This document shows positions 16,476-24,399 of a stretch of DNA of 64,000 nucleotides, one piece after another. The position numbers and the translations under genes were made by a program. Numbering within the stretch: the first letter of the stretch is position 1; each line of letters opens with the position of its first letter. The DNA is taken from NCBI GenBank assembly GCA_051954235.1, contig JBQCHY010000013.1, positions 1-64,000 on the forward strand, written 5' to 3'. Source of the DNA: 62-47 sp051954235. GTDB taxonomy: Bacteria > Pseudomonadota > Alphaproteobacteria > Rhizobiales > Xanthobacteraceae. The notes below the pieces were generated by a model. That model was not told where the DNA came from and ran no database searches. It saw only the letters and a program-made list of their open reading frames with translations.

Positions 16476-17607
16476 ATGCGCGCGGAAATTGAAAGACTTG
16501 TCGAAGAGATCAAGCAGTCGGTCGGGCTGCTGAGGAGGCATCTTTGACGTCGATGCATCGACGGCAAGATTGGCTGAGCTGAACCAGCTCGCCGAAGACC
16601 CAAAGCTCTGGGACGATCCCCAAAAGGCACAGAAACTGATGCAGGAGCGCACCTCGCTGGAGGACGCGCTGAGCGGCATCGGCAAGGTCGAACGCGAACT
16701 CGACGACAACGTCGAGATGATCGCGCTTGGCGAAGCCGAGGGCGACGACGGAGTCGTGGCCGAGGCCGAGGCTGCACTGAAGAACTTGAAGAAGGAGGTG
16801 GCGCGGCGCGAGCTGGAAGCCTTGCTGTCCGGCGAGGCGGATCGCTTCGACACCTATCTCGAAGTTCATGCCGGCGCGGGCGGCACCGAAAGCCAGGATT
16901 GGGCTTCGATGCTGCTGCGCATGTACACGCGCTGGGCAGAAAAACACGGCTTCAAGATCGAGTACCTCGAAGAGACGCAGGGCGAAGAAGCCGGCATCAA
17001 ATCGGCGACGATTCAGATCAGCGGGCACAACGCCTATGGCTGGTTGAAGACCGAGGGCGGCGTGCATCGGCTGGTGCGCATCTCACCGTTCGATTCCAAC
17101 GCGCGGCGGCATACGTCGTTTTCCAGCGTCGCGATTTTTCCGGTTGTCGACGACACCATCAAGATCGACATCAAGGAATCCGACGTGCGCACCGACACGA
17201 TGCGTTCGGGCGGCGCCGGCGGCCAGCACGTCAACAAGACCGAGTCGGCGGTGCGGCTGACGCATATTCCGACGGGCGTCGCCGTGGTGTGTCAGGCGGG
17301 CCGCTCGCAGCACAAAAACCGTGCGCAGGCGTGGGACATGTTGCGCGCGCGACTTTATGAAATCGAATTGAAGAAACGCGAGGAGCAGGCCGCCGCCGAT
17401 CAGGCCGCCAAGACCGACATCGGTTGGGGCCATCAGATCCGCTCCTACGTGTTGCAGCCGTATCAGATGGTGAAGGATCTGCGCACCGGCGTGCAGACCT
17501 CCGACACTGCGGGCGTGCTCGACGGCGACCTCGACGAGTTCATGGCAGCGACCCTGGCGCAGCGCGCCTTCGGCACCACGCCCGGAGCGATCGACGACGT
17601 CGACTGA
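16476..17607 (+). CDS. prfB: Peptide chain release factor 2, programmed +1 frameshift at UGA
   Basis: RF2 ends translation at UGA and UAA. Frame one runs from ATG for 23 codons to an in-frame TGA (16545-16547) in the context AGGAGG CAT CTT TGA C. Translation resumes in the +1 frame at GAC (16546), giving 376 residues in total, the usual RF2 size. The codon-recognition motif SPF (RISPFDSNARRH) and the GGQ peptidyl-hydrolysis motif (248-250, GAGGQHVNKTES) are intact. The internal Shine-Dalgarno-like GAGGAGG just upstream and the CTT TGAC slip site match the autoregulatory shift known in Escherichia coli. A caller ignoring the shift would wrongly start at MAELNQL. Confidence 0.95.
16531..16548 (+). 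promoter_or_regulatory. prfB programmed frameshift site
   Basis: The site TGAGGAGGCATCTTTGAC combines an anti-Shine-Dalgarno match (GAGGAGG), the slippery CTT codon and the UGA stop followed by C. Low RF2 leaves the ribosome paused at UGA and favours slipping by one base, so RF2 controls its own level. Confidence 0.93.
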
Positions 17608-17610
17608 GCG

Positions 17611-17715
17611 CTATAGCGTTTTCGAGCGAAGTGGATGCCGGTTCGCGTGACGAAAATGCGTCAGAACATAAAGATAGAGCCCCGCTTCTGATTCCATCAG
17701 AAGCGGAAAGGCTCC
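17611..17715. repeat. Dispersed intergenic palindromic repeat with hairpin after prfB
   Basis: The unit beginning CTATAGCGTTTTCGAGCGAA and ending in a strong hairpin fills the space after prfB. The hairpin is a perfect 11-bp stem (CCGCTTCTGAT at 17682-17692, ATCAGAAGCGG at 17696-17706) with an outer GAGCC/GGCTC stem. I recall similar units as common dispersed elements in Bradyrhizobium and Rhodopseudomonas chromosomes. It probably also serves as the prfB terminator. Confidence 0.7.
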
Positions 17716-17727
17716 AAGGAGTTCGTC

Positions 17728-18603
17728 ATGCCCCATGTCGCGTTCATCGGTCTGGGTCGGATGGGACACGGCATGGCGGGCCGCTATCTCGATAGCGGCT
17801 TCACGCTCGCGGTGTGGAATCGCAGCCGCGCCAAAGCGGAAGATCTGATTGCACGCGGCGCGCGGTGGGCAACATCACCCGCCGATGCCGCCCGCGATGC
17901 CGATGCCATCATTACCATGGTCGTGGACGATACAGCTTCACGCGCGGTGTGGAGCGGCAGGAACGGGATCACCGAGACGGCGCGCAAGGGGGCGTTCGCG
18001 ATCGAATGCTCGACGGTGTCGCACCGTCATGCCGTGGATATGGCGCGCGAGCTGACAGCACGCGGGCTACGTTACATCGATTGTCCGGTCACCGGACTGC
18101 CGGACGCCGCTGCGTCGGGAAAGTTGACGTTGCTGGTCGGCGCGGAAGCACACGATTTCGACGCCGCGCGACCGTTCCTCGCACCGCTGGGAACGACCAT
18201 CCGGCATTTCGGCGCGGTCTGCGCGGGCACGGTGTTCAAGCTCATCAACAACCTGATGGGCGCGGTGCAGATCGCGAGCCTTGCCGAGGGACTTCGCATC
18301 GCGGAGCAGGCCGGACTCGATATGCAATTGGTCCAGCAATCACTCGCCAGCGGGGCCGTCGCAAGCCCGCAAGTCATCCGTCATTCCGCGCGCATGGTCG
18401 CGCGCGATTTTGCCGGGGCTTCGTTCACCGCAGCGCTTCGCCACAAGGATGCGAGCTATGCTCTCGCATTGGCAGAAAATCTCGGCCTCGATCTCGCCGT
18501 TGCACGCGCCGCGCTCGACATTTACGCGCGCGCCGCTGCGGAAATGCCGGATGACGACGAGGGCGGATTGATCGACCTGATCAAGGCCAACCCCGGTAAC
18601 TGA
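17728..18603 (+). CDS. NAD(P)-dependent beta-hydroxyacid dehydrogenase (HIBADH family)
   Basis: A 291-residue oxidoreductase of the 3-hydroxyisobutyrate dehydrogenase / tartronate semialdehyde reductase / GLYR1 family. The N-terminal Rossmann fold shows FIGLGRMGHGMA (6-17), the substrate-binding motif is DCPVTGLPDAAASG, and the catalytic lysine is about Lys171 in FKLINNLMGAVQ. The specific substrate (3-hydroxyisobutyrate, glyoxylate or succinic semialdehyde) cannot be decided, and no valine- or glyoxylate-pathway genes are adjacent. It stands between the post-prfB repeat and a DMT transporter gene on the same strand. Confidence 0.85.
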   Translation: MPHVAFIGLGRMGHGMAGRYLDSGFTLAVWNRSRAKAEDLIARGARWATSPADAARDADAIITMVVDDTASRAVWSGRNGITETARKGAFAIECSTVSHRHAVDMARELTARGLRYIDCPVTGLPDAAASGKLTLLVGAEAHDFDAARPFLAPLGTTIRHFGAVCAGTVFKLINNLMGAVQIASLAEGLRIAEQAGLDMQLVQQSLASGAVASPQVIRHSARMVARDFAGASFTAALRHKDASYALALAENLGLDLAVARAALDIYARAAAEMPDDDEGGLIDLIKANPGN

Positions 18604-18742
18604 CGGCCGCGTTCGACGGCATCGCTGCGTTGTCCTGAAATCGGGTGGTGACGGCGCGACATTCGCGTTACGTCCTTTGCACAGAGCGGCGATGTGATGC
18701 AATCCATCGGCGCGCGGCGAGCACAGGACCGAAGCAAGGGCC

Positions 18743-19687
18743 ATGTCGATTGAAATCAGAGCAGGCGCGCCAGCGGCGGATCTCAGCATCACCTCCGGTG
18801 ATTGGGTGAGGCTTCTCTGCCTGTCGATGCTGTGGGGCGGGTCGTTTTTCTTCGCCGGCGTTGCGGTGAAGGAGTTGCCCCCGCTGACCATTGTGTTCGT
18901 TCGCGTCGGACTAGCGGCGTTGTTGCTGCTGCCGTTGATCCGCATCTATCGGATTCCGGTCCCGAAGACATTCGCCGGCTGGCGGCCGTTTATCGTGATG
19001 GCGCTGCTCAACAACGTGCTGCCGTTCTCCCTGCTGGTGAGCGGACAGACCATGATCGCCAGCGGCCTTGCGTCGGTCATCAACGCGATGACGCCGGTGT
19101 TCACGGTGCTCGTGTTAGCCGCGTTCGGCGAGGAGCGGCTGATCGCGCGACGGGTGGCCGGCGTGGGGCTGGGGCTGTTCGGCGTCATCGTTCTGCGCGG
19201 CGTTGATTTGCACGTCGATACACAACAGAGCTTCGGCATTTTGCTGTGTCTCGGCGCAACTGTCGTATTCGGCTTCTCGGCACTATGGGCCAAGCGCGAG
19301 ATGCAAGGCGTCGAACCGCTGGCGGCGGCGACCTTTCAACTGATCTGCTCGAGCGTCATGATGTTCGTGCTGTCGATGGCGATCGATCATCCCTGGCAAC
19401 TGCCGATGCCGCAGGCTACGACTGTGCTGGCGCTGGTCGGACTGGCGGCGCTGTCGACGTCGCTGGCTTACATCCTGTTCTTCCAGATCATTCGTGGCTC
19501 CGGTCCCGGCAACGTGATGCTGGTGACGCTGCTGGTGCCGGTGACGGCGATCGCGCTTAGCTATGTGGTGCTCGGCGAAGTCGTCACGCCGCGCGAGATC
19601 GTCGGCGCGCTGATCATCGCCAGCGGCTTGCTGATCATGGATGGCCGGTTGCTGTCGCGCTTCGCCACGCCGCAAGCCAGCCGGTAA
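18743..19687 (+). CDS. EamA/DMT-superfamily transporter
   Basis: A 314-residue inner-membrane protein with about ten hydrophobic segments arranged as two EamA repeats (first half WVRLLCLSMLWGGSFFFAGV onward, second half from GILLCLGATVVFGFSALWAK). This family exports metabolites such as amino acids or imports sugar phosphates; the substrate is not predictable. Its 3' end overlaps the 3' end of the convergent carbamoyltransferase gene by 53 bases. Confidence 0.85.
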   Translation: MSIEIRAGAPAADLSITSGDWVRLLCLSMLWGGSFFFAGVAVKELPPLTIVFVRVGLAALLLLPLIRIYRIPVPKTFAGWRPFIVMALLNNVLPFSLLVSGQTMIASGLASVINAMTPVFTVLVLAAFGEERLIARRVAGVGLGLFGVIVLRGVDLHVDTQQSFGILLCLGATVVFGFSALWAKREMQGVEPLAAATFQLICSSVMMFVLSMAIDHPWQLPMPQATTVLALVGLAALSTSLAYILFFQIIRGSGPGNVMLVTLLVPVTAIALSYVVLGEVVTPREIVGALIIASGLLIMDGRLLSRFATPQASR

Positions 19688-21803
19688 AGCGGCCGCTGTC
19701 GCGCTCGCCGCCGTGCCACGCGGCGCGCACGGTCCCGTCGTCCGCCACCATGAACACCGCGTCGAGCCCCTTGGAACGGCGCAGGGTTTCCACGGCCTGT
19801 TCCGGCGTTTGCGCGATAGGACCAGCGACATTGAACGAGGTGTTCACCGACACTTCGACGCCGATGCGACGGCCGAGCGCTTTCAGGTAAGCATAGGTGA
19901 GGGGATCGTCGTCTTTGCGCACGATTTGGATGCGGCCGGTGCCGTCGGCATGGACGACCGACGGGATTTTCTCGACGGCTGCGGGTTTCGAGTGCGCCGT
20001 CAGCACCATGTAGTTATAGGCGTTATAGTTGCCGTCCGATGCGCCCTCGTGCAGTTCGAAAAATTCCTGCGCGGCTTCGAGCGTCGCCATCGGCGCGAGC
20101 GGCCGAATTTTCTCGCGATATTTCACCCGCGCGTTGAGGCGCTCGCGCGTCTCCGGATCGCATGGGTTGGCAAAGATCGAACGATGCCCGAGCGCGCGCG
20201 GTCCGGTTTCTCCCGGTCCCTGATAGAGCGCGACGATGCCGCCGCTGGCAACACAAGCGGCTATGAGGTCGGCGATGGCATTGCGTCCGTCCGGTGTCGC
20301 GATGGTGCCGATGGTTTCCGACGCGATGTCGGGCGCGGCGGCAAGCGCACTCATGATGTCATCGTCGGTGGGCGCGGCGCCGCAATAGAACGCGTGGGTT
20401 TCAGGCGCGCCGCGCGGCGCGCCCGCGAGATGCGCGAGCCACCACGCCGCGCCGATCGGCACGCCTGGGTCGCTCGGCATCGGCGGCACCCATAGATGCA
20501 GGCGCGCCTTGCGTTGCTGCGCCTTGGCGAACCACGCCTCGTCGAAATGTTCGAGCAGCCGCATGCTGGCCAATGCGTTCAGCGCGACACCGCCCGACAG
20601 GATCAGTTTGTTCGTGCCGGTCACGCGCAGCAGATGATCGACTGCGTGGATCAGCGCATCCTCGAGCACCATCTGCGTCGCCGCGGCCTTGTCGAGACGA
20701 TCCGGCGTGTCGGGCCGATGTTGGATGTCTTCGACGCGCAACACCGCATCCGGATTCCATAATTGATCCGGCCGCAAAGGCGGGCCGAGAATGTCGGTCA
20801 GCGGCGGCTTGTAGGGATTGTCGAACGGGTCGCGATACCAATTTGCCATCGCGCGGTTGAGGTTGATCGCGCCATTGGGGCCGAGGTCGAGCACCTCTTT
20901 CAGCCGCGCGTAATACCGGTTGGTGGCGCGGTTCATGTCGCCCCAGGCCGCCGCACCCATGTAGCGCCCCTCGCTGGAGAGCCAGGTCCAGCCGCCCTGT
21001 GTCGAAGAGATCACGCTGTAGAACGCACCGAGAGAATCGAACACGCTTTCGTTGCAGGCGATTTCCCGAATGTCGTCGCCTTGCGCGACGAACGACGAAA
21101 TCGAGCCGCGATCGCCAGTGCCGTCGAACACGCCGATCGCCACCGGATCACTGTCGCCTGAGAAGGGCGAGACGGCATAGGGAAACCAGGCGTGATTGAG
21201 ATGATGCGGCGCCAGAATCAATTGCGGCGGCTGCGCCAGTCCGAATTGCTTGGCCAGAATGCGCGGCGTGCGTCGCATCTGATCGAGACGGCGACGATCG
21301 ACACCGATGGCGTCGGAGTACGACAACAGCTTGAGACTACCGGGCGCTTCTTCGAGCGCGGTCCGCAACATCGTGCCGAACAGCGTCGGATAATCCCACG
21401 TTGTTACGAACGCGGCGATGTCGCCGATATCGCGTCCCATCGCGCGCAAGGTCGCGGCCATCGCATCGAGCGAGCGGTGCGGAAATTCGGAGGTGTGCTT
21501 ATTACCGGAAAAGCGCTCCTCCTCATTGTTGACGATGAGGCGCGGGCCATTGGCTTGCGTCACCTCGACGAGGGCGACGCCGGTGTTATGGGTTCCAGAC
21601 GAGGCAAGACCGGCGATATAGATCGTCTCACCATTGCGAAGACGTCGCGCAATCGATGCAATCGTCGTGCGCGCATAATCGCTATCGATGCCGTGAAATC
21701 CGGCGCGTGCCATCAGGCGGGCGCTGATCGCGCGCGTGACGTGAAAGGCCGCGTCGGCAAGCCGGGGGAAGGTCGGTCCGATGCGGCGTGGCGACGCGTT
21801 CAA
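19635..21803 (-). CDS. Carbamoyltransferase, NodU/CmcH/TobZ family
   Basis: A 722-residue O-carbamoyltransferase. The N-terminal ASKHA (TsaD-like) domain would form carbamoyl-adenylate from carbamoyl phosphate and ATP, and the C-terminal domain transfers the carbamoyl group to an acceptor hydroxyl. Visible motifs include the metal-binding HHLNHAWFPYAVSPF, the nucleotide loop GVFDGTGDRGS, SGGVALNALAS, and the C-terminal GPGETGPRALGHRSIFANP and KYREKIRPLAPM. Family members decorate Nod factors (NodU) or antibiotics. No sugar-modification or natural-product genes surround this one, so the acceptor is unknown. Confidence 0.88.
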   Translation of the reverse strand: MNASPRRIGPTFPRLADAAFHVTRAISARLMARAGFHGIDSDYARTTIASIARRLRNGETIYIAGLASSGTHNTGVALVEVTQANGPRLIVNNEEERFSGNKHTSEFPHRSLDAMAATLRAMGRDIGDIAAFVTTWDYPTLFGTMLRTALEEAPGSLKLLSYSDAIGVDRRRLDQMRRTPRILAKQFGLAQPPQLILAPHHLNHAWFPYAVSPFSGDSDPVAIGVFDGTGDRGSISSFVAQGDDIREIACNESVFDSLGAFYSVISSTQGGWTWLSSEGRYMGAAAWGDMNRATNRYYARLKEVLDLGPNGAINLNRAMANWYRDPFDNPYKPPLTDILGPPLRPDQLWNPDAVLRVEDIQHRPDTPDRLDKAAATQMVLEDALIHAVDHLLRVTGTNKLILSGGVALNALASMRLLEHFDEAWFAKAQQRKARLHLWVPPMPSDPGVPIGAAWWLAHLAGAPRGAPETHAFYCGAAPTDDDIMSALAAAPDIASETIGTIATPDGRNAIADLIAACVASGGIVALYQGPGETGPRALGHRSIFANPCDPETRERLNARVKYREKIRPLAPMATLEAAQEFFELHEGASDGNYNAYNYMVLTAHSKPAAVEKIPSVVHADGTGRIQIVRKDDDPLTYAYLKALGRRIGVEVSVNTSFNVAGPIAQTPEQAVETLRRSKGLDAVFMVADDGTVRAAWHGGERDSGRFTGWLAAWRSATATGHP

Positions 21804-21921
21804 GAAGCATGTCTCCGTGCAGAGGCCGGTTTGGCGATCGCGAGAACCGGCGGTCTACAACAGTGGGATCGATATCGCCAGACCAGCGCGTCAGCCGCGC
21901 GACGTTTGCGCTTGAGCGTCG

Positions 21922-23262
21922 TCAGTGCGCGGCGGCGTAGCGCGCGCCGGCGCGCAGGAAACGCTGCGGGTCAACGGCTTCGCCATCGATCCGGGTTTCG
22001 TAGTGCAGATGCGGGCCGGTCGAGCGTCCGGTGGAGCCGACTTCGCCGACGACCTGTCCGATATGAATCTGCTCGCCGACCTTGACGCTGATGTGGGACA
22101 TATGGCCGTAGCGCGTCGACAGTCCGTTGCCGTGATCGATCTCGACCATGCGTCCGTAGCCGCCGGCCCAGCCGGCCGAGACGACGCGGCCGTTGGCGGT
22201 GGCGCGAACCGGATCGCCGGTCGAGGCGCGGAAGTCGAGGCCGGTGTGCATCGCCGGACGACCGAGAAACGGATCGGTGCGAACGCCGAAACCCGAGGAC
22301 AGTTCGATTTCACCCAGCACCGGCGTCCGGTAGGGGACCTGCGCAAGCGTTCTCGACAGCTGATCGAGCTGCGTGCGTGAAATGCTGACGCGGGAGAGTT
22401 GCTGCTCGAACGTGCCGCCGTGACCATTCAGTTTCACCGGTACGTAAGGACCGCCGACGCCTTTGCGCGGTGTGTTGGCCTCGAGTCGCGCCAAGCTCAG
22501 GCCGAGATCGGAGACCAGACTTTTCATTCGCCGGATTCGCGCGTCGTAGCTGCTCTCGGTCGAAGTCAGCATGGCCATCTGGCGTTGCTCAACGCGATCC
22601 AGCGAGGCCTGAAGGCCCGCGATGGTATCGGTAACGTTGGCGCCTTTTGCCAGCTTCGCGCCAAACCGCGACATCAGGCTGGACTGCCGGCCCGGCGTGG
22701 CATCGTTTTCGGGCAGCGGCGCGGGCTTCGATTTTCCGAACAGCCTTTCGGTCAGACTGCGCGTCGCAGGCTTGACCGATCCCGTCGCCGAACCATCGGG
22801 AAGCGATCCGAGCGCGGCGGTGCGCTGGTCGAGCGCGGCCTGCCGCTGAATGATCTGATCGAGTTTCTGTTCGAACTGCTCCTGATCCAGCAACTGACGG
22901 CTGGTGGTGCGATCGATCCGGGCGCGCAGTTCGGCGATGCGATCCTCGTAGGAGTATTGCATCTCGGCCTGACGGGCGAGCAGGCGGGTCAGCACGTCGT
23001 CGCGGAAGGTGAAGTAGGTCGCAGTCGCCGCGGACCACGCGCCGAGCGCGGTCACCGTACCGACAACCACCCAGAAGATCGCCGGCCCGATGCGGAGCTG
23101 CTTGCCGGCGTGGGCAATGACGTAGCCGCTCGACGGACGAGCAGGCTGACGGACGGCGGCGGCTGTGGCCGGCGCTGCCGGGCGGCGTGTCGGCGCGTGT
23201 CCATGGCGATGCGGCTGGTGAGGGTGCGAGTGTTCCGGATAATGGCTCGAACGATTGGACAT
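21922..23262 (-). CDS. Membrane-anchored M23 (LytM) peptidoglycan endopeptidase
   Basis: A 446-residue protein with a His/Pro-rich cytoplasmic N-terminus, one transmembrane helix (about 62-84, GPAIFWVVVGTVTALGAWSA), a coiled-coil region (about 95-290) and a C-terminal M23 domain. Zinc ligands are visible in MHTGLDFRAS and HLHYE, with the catalytic GHMSHI between them. Such coiled-coil LytM proteins cut peptide crosslinks or activate amidases such as AmiC at division. The gene ends 118 bases beyond the start of the carbamoyltransferase gene on the same strand. It has no obvious operon partner. Confidence 0.9.
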   Translation of the reverse strand: MSNRSSHYPEHSHPHQPHRHGHAPTRRPAAPATAAAVRQPARPSSGYVIAHAGKQLRIGPAIFWVVVGTVTALGAWSAATATYFTFRDDVLTRLLARQAEMQYSYEDRIAELRARIDRTTSRQLLDQEQFEQKLDQIIQRQAALDQRTAALGSLPDGSATGSVKPATRSLTERLFGKSKPAPLPENDATPGRQSSLMSRFGAKLAKGANVTDTIAGLQASLDRVEQRQMAMLTSTESSYDARIRRMKSLVSDLGLSLARLEANTPRKGVGGPYVPVKLNGHGGTFEQQLSRVSISRTQLDQLSRTLAQVPYRTPVLGEIELSSGFGVRTDPFLGRPAMHTGLDFRASTGDPVRATANGRVVSAGWAGGYGRMVEIDHGNGLSTRYGHMSHISVKVGEQIHIGQVVGEVGSTGRSTGPHLHYETRIDGEAVDPQRFLRAGARYAAAH

Positions 23263-23352
23263 CAGTACTCCCGCACCACCGGAACGCTCGCCGGCTAGGC
23301 CTTACACTGATGCCGATTTGACCTTGTCATGGTTAATTTTAGGAAAATACCG

Positions 23353-24198
23353 CTACAGATTCTCGATGTAACTCAACACCGCATCGGCATGACCATCGAC
23401 TTTGACATTGCGCCAGATGTTGATCACACGCCCATCCGGCCCGACCAGAACCGTTGTGCGAATAATTCCCTGGAAGATTTTGCCGTATAAGGATTTATCG
23501 CCCCAAACGCCGAACTTTTCGAGCACCGTATGGGCTTCATCGGAGAGGAGCGGCACGGTCAGATCGTGCTTGTCACGGAAAGTTTCTTGCGCACGCTGCG
23601 GATCGGCGGACACGCCCACGACATCGGTGTCGAGGGCTGCGAAGGCACCTGATAGCCGGGAAAAATCCATCGCCTCCTTGGTGCATCCAGGTGTGCTGGC
23701 GCGCGGATAGAAGAACAGCACCAGCTTTCGGCCCGCAAACGAATCGAGCGACATGGTCGCGCCGCCATCGCGGGGCAGTTGAAACGCCGGGACTTTGCTT
23801 CCGACCGTCAATCCGCTGCCGGCGTGGTCGGGCTTGATATCGTAGCGCGCTGATTCAGGGGACGTTAGCTTCACCGCCTCGCGAATCGCCGCCCGCGATT
23901 TGGTTGCGGCGGGCGCCTTTGCAACAACCTTCTTCGCTGACACCTTCGCCTTGCTCGACGACTTGGCGGGGCCGGAGGCCGCTTTCTTCGCCGCTTTGGC
24001 GACCGGCGCCTTCCGCACGGCGACCGTGGACGAACCGGACTTGGACTTAGAGCCGGGCTTGGACTTCACCTTGGCACCGGTTTTGGCTCCGGCCTTCGCG
24101 GCAGTGCTGACGGCCTTTTTGGCGGATGTCTTTGCCTTCACCCCGGCCTTGGCTCCGGCCTTGGGTTTGGAAGCTTTCTTATGCGTTTTCTTGGACAT
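23353..24198 (-). CDS. Bcp-type peroxiredoxin with histone H1-like N-terminal tail
   Basis: Thiol peroxidase that reduces hydrogen peroxide and organic hydroperoxides. Of 281 residues, the first 110 or so are Lys/Ala/Ser/Pro-rich (AKKA and AKAG-type repeats, like bacterial H1/HC1 proteins). The peroxiredoxin domain (about 128-281) has the peroxidatic Cys172 in YPRASTPGCTKEAMDF, the conserved Arg in IIRTTVLVGPDGRV, and GVSADPQRAQETF. There is no second cysteine, so it would act as a one-Cys enzyme reduced by an external thiol. The tail could bind DNA. The ATG giving MSKKTHKKASK was chosen over one 11 codons upstream. Confidence 0.88.
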   Translation of the reverse strand: MSKKTHKKASKPKAGAKAGVKAKTSAKKAVSTAAKAGAKTGAKVKSKPGSKSKSGSSTVAVRKAPVAKAAKKAASGPAKSSSKAKVSAKKVVAKAPAATKSRAAIREAVKLTSPESARYDIKPDHAGSGLTVGSKVPAFQLPRDGGATMSLDSFAGRKLVLFFYPRASTPGCTKEAMDFSRLSGAFAALDTDVVGVSADPQRAQETFRDKHDLTVPLLSDEAHTVLEKFGVWGDKSLYGKIFQGIIRTTVLVGPDGRVINIWRNVKVDGHADAVLSYIENL

Positions 24199-24399
24199 AC
24201 GCCTTCCTTTCGTCGCTTTCGACAGGTCCATATGGCAGCACGATACGGCAGGGCAGCGGAATCATCCCAACCACGTCCTTGTTGCTGGGCAAACCAGCCC
24301 GGCCCGCGATATGGTTGCTGGGATTCGATTACCCCTTCCGGCGCTTCATGCCCGCATGGCACGCATGGATTCTAACAGGTTCAACGAGGATTGGCAGTG

